A stretch of DNA of 5,157 nucleotides from an uncultured Alphaproteobacteria bacterium. GTDB taxonomy: Bacteria > Pseudomonadota > Alphaproteobacteria > Sneathiellales > Sneathiellaceae. Made by a program: the position numbers and the translations under genes. The DNA lies in NCBI GenBank assembly GCA_937910835.1, contig CALEMG010000248.1, forward strand, positions 1 to 5,157, read 5' to 3'. The notes beneath the pieces were generated by a model, which did not search any database, was not told the DNA's origin, and saw only the letters and a list, made by a program, of their open reading frames with translations. Positions 1 through 5,157 of this stretch are shown here, in pieces. Within the stretch, counting starts at the first letter, position 1; the number at the start of each line of letters is the position of its first letter.

Positions 1-410
1 GCCATCGAGGTCAATGCGATATGCGTCATCATTCCCTGCCCCATAAAGCGGACCGCAATGATGCCAAAGAAAAGCGTGACGGGCCCTTGGATAAACCCGA
101 ATGCCATTGTCGCGACCACCATGAGTATTCCGATTTTCATGACAAAATTTTTGAGCGGCAACCGGTCGACAAGCGGTCCCGCTTTCCACAGCATTGCCGC
201 GCAAACAAGAGTCGCAACAGTATAGATCGTGCCGAACTCGCCGTTGCTGAGGTTAAAGTCAGATCGGATGTGTCCGCCTATGACTGAAATGACATATGTC
301 TGGCCGGGGCCGGACCAGAAGGCCAAGAGCAAACCGAAAAGCAGGAACCGCCATTCCTGGCGAACAAAAGGCAGGGTGCCTTGAAGACGCAACATAACTG
401 AGACCAGCAT
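1..410 (-). CDS. MFS transporter, N-terminal part (runs off the left edge)
   Basis: This is an inner-membrane secondary transporter of the major facilitator superfamily, of which about 131-136 residues are visible. Counting from the ATG at 395, predicted membrane segments lie near residues 17-38, 54-72, 84-103 and 106-127. The loop between segments 2 and 3 reads GPLVDRLPLKNF (73-84), a degenerate form of MFS motif A (GxLaDrxGrkxx). The stretch around residues 28-55 (SGPGQTYVISVIGG, then a soluble loop ending NGEFG) resembles a family common in alphaproteobacteria. In-frame ATGs lie at 410 and 395, a TTG lies at 416, and an in-frame TGA at 440-438 limits any longer start. None has a convincing Shine-Dalgarno sequence, so the start is uncertain. 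It lies 60 bp downstream of ligC on the same strand, so it may be the last part of that operon and carry an aromatic acid or pathway intermediate. That substrate is inferred from context only. The C-terminal half is not visible. Confidence 0.82.
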   Translation of the reverse strand, partial: MLVSVMLRLQGTLPFVRQEWRFLLFGLLLAFWSGPGQTYVISVIGGHIRSDFNLSNGEFGTIYTVATLVCAAMLWKAGPLVDRLPLKNFVMKIGILMVVATMAFGFIQGPVTLFFGIIAVRFMGQGMMTHIALTSM

Positions 411-470
411 TGGCAAAAAGAAATGCCGATCATTGCGTCATGTCTGGTTTGTTAAGTCAACCATACAACG
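411..470 (-). other. ligC-to-MFS spacer
   Basis: This short gap separates the ligC stop codon from the transporter gene. On the minus strand it holds GGCA-N8-TGCC just before the ATG at 410, and a TTGACT hexamer with no good -10 partner. I see no strong hairpin with a T-run, so read-through from ligC into the transporter is plausible but not shown. Confidence 0.35.
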
Positions 471-1418
471 CTAGGCCGAGAAGCTTTTCTCAATGCGATC
501 CAGCGTTTCCATCGCCGGCAGACATTGCGCCACGGAGCTATTTGGCTCGCGCCCTTCCTTGATCGCCGAGAAAAATTCCCGATCAATCAGCTCAATACCG
601 TTATTGGAAACTGCGACATCAGAAAGATCAATTGGGTTTTCATACCCATCCACCAGATCGTCATAGCGCGCGATATAGGTCCCATTATCGCAGATATAGC
701 GGAAGAAGGTGCCAAGAGGACCATCATTATTAAAGGAGAGCGACAAGGTGCAAAGCGCACCGGAAGGCGCCTTCATTCCGATACTCATATCAAGGGCAAT
801 ACCGAGTTCCGGATGATGCGGCCCTTCCAACCCATAGACCTGCGCCGCCACCGCACCGGTTTGGTACTGGAAAAGATCAACGGTATGACAGGCATGGTGC
901 CAGAGCAGATGATCTGTCCAGCTTCTAGGCTTCCCAAGCGCGTTGGTATTGGTCCGGCGGAAGAAGTACGTCTGTACGTCAAGCTGCTGTAAAGAGAGCT
1001 CGCCTGCCTCAATTTTGTTGTGAATCCATTGATGGCTGGGATTAATGCGGCGTACTTGCTCCGTCTTTGCAATCAGGCCCGTTTCCCGCTGAGTCGCTAC
1101 ATGCCGTTGGGAAGCTGCAAGGTTGTCTGCCATTGGGAGCTCTACAAGCACATGTTTGCCCGCGTGCAGGCACTGGATGGCCTGATCCGCATGCATCTGT
1201 GTGGGGGTCGATAAAATCACGCAATCCACATCCTCTCGCTTGAGGCTGTCGGCGAGATCAAGGGTCCAATGGCCAATTCCCCTCGCTTCCGCCGCCTCTT
1301 GCGTGCTATTATCTTCGCGGCCGACGATTGATGTGACCTGTACGCCATCAATTTTGCTGATGGCATCCAGATGTTTTTGCCCAAAGGCACCCGCTGCACC
1401 CGCAACACAAACTCTCAT
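471..1418 (-). CDS. ligC: 4-carboxy-2-hydroxymuconate-6-semialdehyde dehydrogenase (LigC)
   Basis: This cytoplasmic NAD(P)-dependent enzyme oxidises the cyclic hemiacetal of 4-carboxy-2-hydroxymuconate-6-semialdehyde, the product of protocatechuate 4,5-dioxygenase, to 2-pyrone-4,6-dicarboxylate. The protein has 315 residues, the length I recall for SYK-6 LigC. It has the Gfo/Idh/MocA fold: a Rossmann segment at residues 2-16 (VAGAAGAFGQKH), STPTQMHADQA at 70-80, and HAGKHVLVELPMAD at 85-98, where the usual EKP motif reads ELP. The C-terminal alpha/beta domain includes NPSHQWIHNKI (126-136), SWTDHLLWHHACHTVDLF (166-183) and SLSFNNDGPLGTFFRYICDN (226-245). The last segments match LigC almost word for word from memory. 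The region at 117-125 (AKTEQVRRI) differs from the form I recall. Its ATG overlaps the upstream gene's stop (ATGA), with GGAGG 7 nt upstream inside that gene, so the pair is translationally coupled. A weaker alternative is a related Gfo/Idh/MocA dehydrogenase with another hemiacetal substrate. Confidence 0.93.
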   Translation of the reverse strand: MRVCVAGAAGAFGQKHLDAISKIDGVQVTSIVGREDNSTQEAAEARGIGHWTLDLADSLKREDVDCVILSTPTQMHADQAIQCLHAGKHVLVELPMADNLAASQRHVATQRETGLIAKTEQVRRINPSHQWIHNKIEAGELSLQQLDVQTYFFRRTNTNALGKPRSWTDHLLWHHACHTVDLFQYQTGAVAAQVYGLEGPHHPELGIALDMSIGMKAPSGALCTLSLSFNNDGPLGTFFRYICDNGTYIARYDDLVDGYENPIDLSDVAVSNNGIELIDREFFSAIKEGREPNSSVAQCLPAMETLDRIEKSFSA

Positions 1419-2338
1419 TCTTCAGCCTCCATTTTTTCAGTGTTTTTGTTGAACTGTGCAAGCAACGCGTCCGCCCGGCTCTGATAATTGTCTTCGCCAA
1501 CCACCATGCCCAGGTTTCCGATACGTGACTGCCAGTGCACAGTTGCCTGCGCCATATCGTTAGGGAGGCCCAGTTCCTCAATGGTGAGTGCGACCTCTTT
1601 CATTTCTTCGGCACGGCGTTTGCCGTGAGCCGTCATCCGCTCGAAGCTATAAGCGGCGCGTTCCATGAAATTAAAACCGGGATAGGTCACATCAAGCGAT
1701 GTCAGTACCTCTTCATCAACGCCTGCCTGACGGCCCGCCAGAACGCATTCCGCGAAGAGGGCCTCGAGGCCCTTCATCATTATGCTTCTGACCATTTTGA
1801 CAGAGGAAGCTCTGCCGACATCGCCCTCCATTACTTTTATGTCCATTTGAAGTGTATTAAGCAGCTTTTTGGCGACCTCAGTGTAACGTCCGGAAATCAG
1901 AAGCGGGGTTTTATGCAGCTTCGGATAGACCGGCGACATAACCGCCACATCAACATAGCGGCCTCCCGCCCCTTCGATACATTTCGCCGAACGGCGTTTC
2001 GTCCCCGGCGCACAGGAGTTGCAATCCAGAAAGAGGCATCCTTCTTCAATATGCGGCGCCACGGCATGTGCCGCGTTATATGCCTGATCGGCAGTGACGA
2101 GAGAGAAGACAACAGACGCTCCCTTCAGCACATCCGCAAGGCTTTCCTCTCCCACAACCTGATGGCGTGCATAGTCTTCGCGCTTTGCTGACACAATACA
2201 TTTATCCGAGTCCTGCGTCTTGACATCAAAGGCATGCAGAGGCAACTCACCGTTTTTCTGCCATCCTTTGACAAAGGCCATAGCTGCCTCCCCAAACCCA
2301 ACGAAGGCAATCCGATAATTTTCCTGCATTGTCAGCAT
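1415..2338 (-). CDS. 6-phosphogluconate dehydrogenase-like NAD(P)-dependent oxidoreductase with DUF1932 C-terminal domain
   Basis: This predicted cytoplasmic dehydrogenase of the beta-hydroxyacid dehydrogenase superfamily has 307 residues, normal for the family. The N-terminal Rossmann domain starts with IAFVGFGEAAMAF (10-22), giving the GxG dinucleotide motif at 14-16. The substrate-binding stretch VDVAVMSPVYP (129-139) stands where related enzymes have D-x-P-V-S-G. VGRASSVKMVRSIMMKGLEA (174-193) supplies the probable catalytic lysine, K181. The C-terminal part, with TAHGKRRAEEMKEVA (236-250) and EELGLPNDMAQATV (254-267), looks like DUF1932 (Pfam name from memory). The ATG at 2338 is preceded by AAGGA at about 5 nt, so it is preferred over the ATG three codons later. 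It is coupled to ligC by a 4-bp overlap, which places it in the aromatic degradation operon. No step of the standard 4,5-cleavage pathway needs this enzyme, so its substrate is unknown. Genuine 6-phosphogluconate dehydrogenase is unlikely, because that enzyme is longer (about 300-480 residues, with a different C-terminal domain). Confidence 0.88.
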   Translation of the reverse strand: MLTMQENYRIAFVGFGEAAMAFVKGWQKNGELPLHAFDVKTQDSDKCIVSAKREDYARHQVVGEESLADVLKGASVVFSLVTADQAYNAAHAVAPHIEEGCLFLDCNSCAPGTKRRSAKCIEGAGGRYVDVAVMSPVYPKLHKTPLLISGRYTEVAKKLLNTLQMDIKVMEGDVGRASSVKMVRSIMMKGLEALFAECVLAGRQAGVDEEVLTSLDVTYPGFNFMERAAYSFERMTAHGKRRAEEMKEVALTIEELGLPNDMAQATVHWQSRIGNLGMVVGEDNYQSRADALLAQFNKNTEKMEAEE

Positions 2339-2392
2339 TCCGATCCTTTACTGCGCATTTTGCTTTTCCTACCCTTCCAGAATGATTGCAGG

Positions 2393-2421
2393 AAATTAAA
2401 AAGGTAGGGCCCCTCATTCAA
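2393..2421 (-). promoter_or_regulatory. Possible promoter of the DUF1932 dehydrogenase-ligC operon
   Basis: On the minus strand TTGAAT (2421-2416) and TAATTT (2398-2393) are separated by exactly 17 nt, an acceptable sigma70-type arrangement with weak hexamers (4 of 6 and 3 of 6 matches to consensus). The -35 hexamer lies inside one arm of the 37-bp palindrome, so a protein bound there would contact or block this promoter. The downstream start codon lies about 55 bp away, which would leave a leader of roughly 45 nt. This is read from pattern only. The operon could instead be read through from the lysR gene. Confidence 0.3.
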
Positions 2422-2445
2422 TTATTGAATAATTGAATGAGGGGC
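2398..2445 (-). terminator. Possible intrinsic terminator of the lysR gene
   Basis: Read on the minus strand, the palindrome folds into a long hairpin closed by GCCCC/GGGGC. It is followed by six nucleotides (CCTACC) and then TTTTT (2402-2398). The T-run is short and set back from the stem, so this is a non-ideal Rho-independent terminator. Its position directly after the stop codon fits that role. On the plus strand no T-run follows, so termination in that direction is not supported. Confidence 0.45.
2409..2445. repeat. Perfect 37-bp palindrome at the lysR 3' end
   Basis: Two 18-nt arms, 2409-2426 and 2428-2445, are exact reverse complements around a single central G at 2427. The outer 5 bp are GC pairs (GCCCC/GGGGC) and the core is AT-rich. 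Nested inside are ATTCAAT (2416-2422) and two direct copies of ATTGAAT (2424-2430 and 2432-2438), so ATTCAAT-T-ATTGAAT is itself a 15-bp palindrome that contains a T-N11-A box. The last palindrome base is the third base of the lysR TAG stop codon. It could act as a transcription terminator for lysR, as an operator for the downstream operon, or both. Confidence 0.95.
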
Positions 2446-3662
2446 TATGTCAGTTCGCACCCCGCCACGCGAAGGGCCTCGACTAATTCCGCCTGTGTAG
2501 TAGTCGGATGCCAATCCTGCCTGGTCGTCAGTCCAATGGGACGGCGAGTATCGCCAAGATCAAAGGAGAGCGGCACCAACAATCCCTGTTCCCGCTCGTG
2601 CCTGGTCTGATGCGCAGAGAGAATTGTAATCCGATCACTGTGCATCAGCAGGCCTCTGATCAAAACAAGAGAACTCGCTTCTATCAGGCCCTCAGGAAGG
2701 GGATGCCGACGTTTTGAAAAGAGATCCTCAAACTTGATGCGTGTCGGGGAACCTTCACGCGGTGTAATCCAGGGATAGCTGGCTAAGTCTTCTATCGTGA
2801 TCTTTTTCTTTTGCGTCACCGGATGGCCCGCACGAACGATCAAAGCCAGTTCATCTTCGAACACGGCCTCCTCGACCACGTCATCTATCGGCGGCGGATT
2901 GCGTAGCGCACCAATCAGAATATCTATCTCGCTGTAGCGCAAGCCGTGCAACAAATCTTCATATCGGCCATCAACAACACTGATTTTAACACCGGGACGC
3001 TTCTCTAAAATCCGGTTTATGGCCGTCGGCAGAATATACGTCCGCGCAAGTGGCATCGTTCCAATAACAATGCGCCCGCTATCAATTCCCTTATATTCCT
3101 CAATTTCCATATAGCCTTGTGTAAGCTCAGCAAAAGCGAGCTTGGCGTAGCGCGCGCAAACCTCCGCCGCGGGTGTTAGTTCAATCCCCTGACCGGTTTT
3201 GCGAAACAGAACCATTCCTGAAAGGCGTTCAAGATCTCGCGCCGCGCGATAGAGGGACGGTTGAGAAATTCCAACGAGTTTTGCCGCGAGACTGAAATTG
3301 CCTGTCTTCGCAATCGCGATCAACGCCCGCAGTTGAACACCGGAAACAAGCTGATCCAAGTTGTCGAAGCCGCTGCCGGCTTTAACTTGGGCAATGCGCC
3401 GCGATTCTTCAATTCCGATACGGATAAATTCCTGAGCACGTTTCGCCCGCTCCAGAAATAGCTTGCCGGCATCAGTGATAAAAACGCCGTCCGTCCGGCG
3501 GGTGAAGAGTTCAATCTCCAGCGCATGCTCGATCTTTGCAATCGCCTGCGTGATTGCGGGCTGCGAGAGAAACACCTCTTCCGACGCACGGCTTATACTC
3601 TGATGTGCCGCAACCACGCAGAAGGCGCGCAAGTGCCGCAGATTTGGGGCCATATTATCCAT
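2445..3662 (-). CDS. LysR-type transcriptional regulator with two tandem DNA-binding domains
   Basis: This 405-residue protein is about 100 residues longer than a usual LysR regulator (about 300). The extra length is a second winged helix-turn-helix. Domain 1 spans about 7-66, with ISRASEEVFLSQPAITQAIA (23-42) and ELFTRR (51-56). Domain 2 spans about 107-166, with FSLAAKLVGISQPSLYRAAR (123-142) and VLFRKT (151-156). The two align without gaps at an offset of exactly 100 residues: LRA at 11/111, SQP at 33/133, LF at 52/152. I count 17 identities over residues 11-66. A helical linker (about 67-100) joins them. The effector-binding domain follows from about residue 196 (GRIVIGTMPLART) to about 400. 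It is transcribed divergently from galB, which makes it the likely regulator of galB-ligK and perhaps of the ligC operon. The inducer is unknown but is expected to be a pathway acid. The start at 3662 has only a distant GAGGG; an in-frame ATG at 3653 is possible and would leave domain 1 intact. Confidence 0.92.
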   Translation of the reverse strand: MDNMAPNLRHLRAFCVVAAHQSISRASEEVFLSQPAITQAIAKIEHALEIELFTRRTDGVFITDAGKLFLERAKRAQEFIRIGIEESRRIAQVKAGSGFDNLDQLVSGVQLRALIAIAKTGNFSLAAKLVGISQPSLYRAARDLERLSGMVLFRKTGQGIELTPAAEVCARYAKLAFAELTQGYMEIEEYKGIDSGRIVIGTMPLARTYILPTAINRILEKRPGVKISVVDGRYEDLLHGLRYSEIDILIGALRNPPPIDDVVEEAVFEDELALIVRAGHPVTQKKKITIEDLASYPWITPREGSPTRIKFEDLFSKRRHPLPEGLIEASSLVLIRGLLMHSDRITILSAHQTRHEREQGLLVPLSFDLGDTRRPIGLTTRQDWHPTTTQAELVEALRVAGCELT

Positions 3663-3707
3663 GTCGTCGCAATGTTTCCCTCATGACGCATCAGGCTATA
3701 GGAAAAA

Positions 3708-3713
3708 ATTATA
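3708..3713 (-). promoter_or_regulatory. Candidate -10 element of the lysR promoter
   Basis: The minus strand reads TATAAT, a perfect sigma70 -10 hexamer, about 45 bp upstream of the lysR start codon. No good -35 lies 16-18 nt upstream; a TTGACG (3750-3745) is 31 nt away, too far to pair with it. The -10 abuts the TCAC-N4-GTGA inverted repeat, so a bound LysR protein would cover the -35 position, as expected for autoregulation. Confidence 0.45.
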
Positions 3714-3806
3714 TCACGAATGTGAATTTGAAATAGAAAATTCGCGTCAACAGGAAGATGGTACAAAGAGAAGTAAAAGAACGATCGCACAAACGGTTCG
3801 CAAACG

Positions 3807-3810
3807 AGGA
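3807..3810 (+). promoter_or_regulatory. Ribosome binding site that fixes the galB start
   Basis: AGGA lies 7 nt before the ATG at 3818, inside the purine-rich stretch GAGGAACGGAGA. The frame is open back to an ATG at 3758, but the 20 extra residues are charged, lie upstream of the conserved first beta strand, and lack a similar site. Confidence 0.7.
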
Positions 3811-3817
3811 ACGGAGA

Positions 3818-4555
3818 ATGTCAGAAGATAAAACGGCCCTTGTCATCAGCGCCCATGCCGCTGATTTTGTCTGGCGATGCGCAGGCGCCATCGCCCTGCA
3901 TGAGGAAAAGGGCTATGATGTGACGATAGCTTGCCTCTCTTTTGGCGAGCGCGGGGAAAGCGCAAAGCTCTGGAAGCAGGAAGGCGGCACCACGCTTGAA
4001 GCAGTGAAGAAGGCACGCCGGATAGAAGCGGAGAACGCCGCCAAGTCGCTTGACGCCCATGATATTGTGTTTTTTGACCTTGGCGATTATCCGCTGGAAG
4101 TAACGCGCGATGACAAGTTCAAGCTTGTCGACCTCATCCGCAAGGTTCAACCGAATTTCATGCTAAGCCATTCGCAGTATGATCCTTATAATACGGACCA
4201 CAGCTTTGCCACGACGCTGGCCATGGAATGTCGCATGATCGCGCAGGCCTGGGGCCATAATCCGGGTGAGAAAGTTCTCGGCGCACCGCAGCTTTATCTC
4301 TTCGAACCACACCAGACCGAGCAAATGGGATGGAAACCCGATGTCTTCCTCGATATTACCTCGGTCTGGGACAAGAAGCGCGCCGCCATCGAATGTATGC
4401 AAGGTCAGGAGCATCTTTGGGACTTCTACACGAATGTCGCCGAAAACCGTGGCAACCACTTCCGGCGCAACTCCGGAGGTCAGGCGGGCGGGCGATCGGC
4501 GCGATATGCGGAAGGGTTTCAGTCGATCTATCCGCGTACCGTGGATGAACTCTGA
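3818..4555 (+). CDS. galB: 4-oxalomesaconate hydratase (GalB type, PIG-L/LmbE zinc family)
   Basis: This cytoplasmic zinc-dependent hydratase adds water to 4-oxalomesaconate to give 4-carboxy-4-hydroxy-2-oxoadipate, the last intermediate before carbon-carbon cleavage. The protein has 245 residues from the chosen start. The family's N-terminal metal motif (H-P-D-D in deacetylases) reads SAHAADFVWR (11-20), with H13 and D16 as likely zinc ligands. Further signature stretches are CLSFGERGESAKLW (39-52), FFDLGDYP (85-92), LSHSQYDPYNTDHSFAT (116-132, with H118 and H128), LFEPHQTEQMGWKPDVFLDI (161-180) and WDKKRAAIECMQGQEHLW (184-201). These match my memory of Pseudomonas putida GalB closely and set it apart from sugar deacetylases of the same fold. 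It is fused head to tail with the aldolase gene (TGATG, 1-bp overlap), the enzyme that uses its product. It is unrelated in fold to LigJ, the amidohydrolase-type hydratase that does this step in SYK-6. Confidence 0.93.
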   Translation: MSEDKTALVISAHAADFVWRCAGAIALHEEKGYDVTIACLSFGERGESAKLWKQEGGTTLEAVKKARRIEAENAAKSLDAHDIVFFDLGDYPLEVTRDDKFKLVDLIRKVQPNFMLSHSQYDPYNTDHSFATTLAMECRMIAQAWGHNPGEKVLGAPQLYLFEPHQTEQMGWKPDVFLDITSVWDKKRAAIECMQGQEHLWDFYTNVAENRGNHFRRNSGGQAGGRSARYAEGFQSIYPRTVDEL

Positions 4556-5157
4556 TGAGTGTCGTTGTTCAGAATATAGAGCGGGCTGACCCCGATGTTG
4601 TCACACGGCTTGGAAAATGTGGCGTTGCCACTGTTCATGAGGCACAAGGAAGAAAGGGATTACTCGCTTCCTATATGCGGCCGATTTATTCCGGCGCATC
4701 TATTGGCGCCTCGGCTGTTACTATCTCTGCTCCTCCTGCTGACAACTGGATGGTTCATGTCGCGATTGAGCAGGTGGAGCAGGGTGATACTCTGGTTCTC
4801 GCGCCCACCTCCCCGTCAGATGCCGGCTATTTTGGTGACCTTCTGGCCACATCGATGCAGGCAAGGGGCGGCGGTGGGTTGATCATCGATGCAGGCGTTC
4901 GGGATATACGCGACCTGACCGCGATGGGTTTCCCGGTCTGGTCGAAGGCAATCTGTGCAGAGGGGACTGTGAAGGAAACCCTAGGGTCCGTTAATATTCC
5001 CGTCGTATGTGCGGGCGAACTCATCAATCCTGGCGATGTAATTGTCGCGGATGATGATGGGGTCTGCGTTGTCCGGCGAGAGGAAGCCGCCGATGTGGCC
5101 GACAAGGCGGAAGCGCGTATCGCCAATGAAGAAGAACAACGCCAGCGCCTCGCGGCT
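4555..5157 (+). CDS. ligK: 4-carboxy-4-hydroxy-2-oxoadipate aldolase (LigK/GalC), cut by the right edge
   Basis: This divalent-metal-dependent class II aldolase splits 4-carboxy-4-hydroxy-2-oxoadipate into pyruvate and oxaloacetate, ending the 4,5-cleavage pathway. Family members often also cleave 4-hydroxy-4-methyl-2-oxoglutarate and decarboxylate oxaloacetate. 201 residues are visible and family members are about 225-240 long, so only a short C-terminus is missing. The RraA-like fold is shown by VATVHEAQGRKGLL (24-37), GASAVTISAPPADNWMVHVA (51-70), GDTLVLAP (77-84) and GYFGDLLATSMQARGGGGLI (91-110). The metal/pyruvate motif D-X20-R-D is intact, with D95, R116 and D117. The ATG at 4555 shares one base with the galB stop codon. 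The upstream site is weak (GTGGA), so translation probably depends on coupling to galB. I see no frameshift or missing key residue. Confidence 0.94.
   Translation, partial: MSVVVQNIERADPDVVTRLGKCGVATVHEAQGRKGLLASYMRPIYSGASIGASAVTISAPPADNWMVHVAIEQVEQGDTLVLAPTSPSDAGYFGDLLATSMQARGGGGLIIDAGVRDIRDLTAMGFPVWSKAICAEGTVKETLGSVNIPVVCAGELINPGDVIVADDDGVCVVRREEAADVADKAEARIANEEEQRQRLAA

Larger units (their letters stand above)
3663..3817. promoter_or_regulatory. Divergent promoter region between lysR and galB
   Basis: This 155-bp region must hold the starts for both directions and probably the binding site of the LysR protein. An AT-rich core (about 3700-3743) contains two small inverted repeats. One is TCAC-GAAT-GTGA (3714-3725). 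The other is GAATTT-N8-AAATTC (3724-3729 and 3738-3743), which overlaps the first. I found no well-spaced -35/-10 pair for galB (TTGAAA at 3728-3733 lacks a good -10 at 17 nt), which would fit an activator-dependent promoter. The assignment of operators is inference. Confidence 0.6.

Noticed and set aside
525..992. Plus-strand open frame of 155 residues
   Set aside because: It is antisense to ligC, lacks a recognisable motif, and is explained as a shadow of a strongly conserved coding frame.
1535..2191. Plus-strand open frame of 218 residues
   Set aside because: It lies fully antisense to the DUF1932 dehydrogenase gene, whose protein shows clear family motifs. The plus-strand translation is rich in His, Arg and Phe with no recognisable domain.
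2409..2445. Palindrome as a mobile-element end or CRISPR-like repeat
   Set aside because: Only one copy is present, there is no transposase or target-site duplication nearby, and it sits neatly between two intact genes.
3320..3589. Minus-strand 89-residue open frame inside lysR
   Set aside because: It is an Arg/Ser-rich shifted reading of the first DNA-binding domain of the lysR gene, with no motif of its own. I also considered whether the tandem domains reflect a gene fusion by frameshift, but the main frame runs through both without a break.
3758..3817. Longer galB start adding 20 residues
   Set aside because: The extra residues are charged and not part of the family fold, and the ATG at 3818 has a good AGGA site at 7 nt. 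The region is better read as leader and promoter.
4595..4882. Plus-strand open frame with a hydrophobic leucine-rich stretch
   Set aside because: It is out of frame within ligK, whose frame shows the full aldolase motif set. The hydrophobic stretch arises from the shifted reading of codons there.

Overview
The window carries part of a chromosomal gene cluster for the lower protocatechuate/gallate 4,5-cleavage (meta) pathway. The organism is probably an alphaproteobacterium. That is inferred from the moderate GC content, the LigC-type dehydrogenase resembling the one known from Sphingobium SYK-6, and the tight gene overlaps; the species cannot be named from the sequence alone.

Layout. Positions 1-410 (minus strand) hold the N-terminal part of a major facilitator superfamily transporter that runs off the left edge. 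Positions 471-1418 (minus) encode ligC, the 4-carboxy-2-hydroxymuconate-6-semialdehyde dehydrogenase that makes 2-pyrone-4,6-dicarboxylate (PDC). It overlaps by 4 bp an upstream gene (1415-2338, minus) for a 6-phosphogluconate-dehydrogenase-like NAD(P) enzyme of the DUF1932 type, whose role in this pathway is not established. A 106-bp gap follows that contains a perfect 37-bp palindrome. Then comes a 405-residue LysR-type regulator (2445-3662, minus) with two complete winged-helix DNA-binding domains in tandem, 100 residues apart. A 155-bp divergent promoter region (3663-3817) separates it from the plus-strand operon galB (3818-4555, 4-oxalomesaconate hydratase of the PIG-L/LmbE zinc family) and ligK/galC (4555 to the right edge, 4-carboxy-4-hydroxy-2-oxoadipate aldolase).

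How the genes fit together. LigC oxidises the ring-cleavage product to PDC. A PDC hydrolase (LigI) and a tautomerase (LigU/GalD), neither in the window, would yield the form of 4-oxalomesaconate that GalB hydrates to 4-carboxy-4-hydroxy-2-oxoadipate. LigK splits that into pyruvate and oxaloacetate. The divergently placed LysR protein is the obvious candidate regulator. The ring-cleavage dioxygenase genes (ligAB or galA) are also outside the window.

The most unusual items are the double-DNA-binding-domain LysR protein, the perfect palindrome at its 3' end, and the orphan DUF1932 dehydrogenase translationally coupled to ligC.
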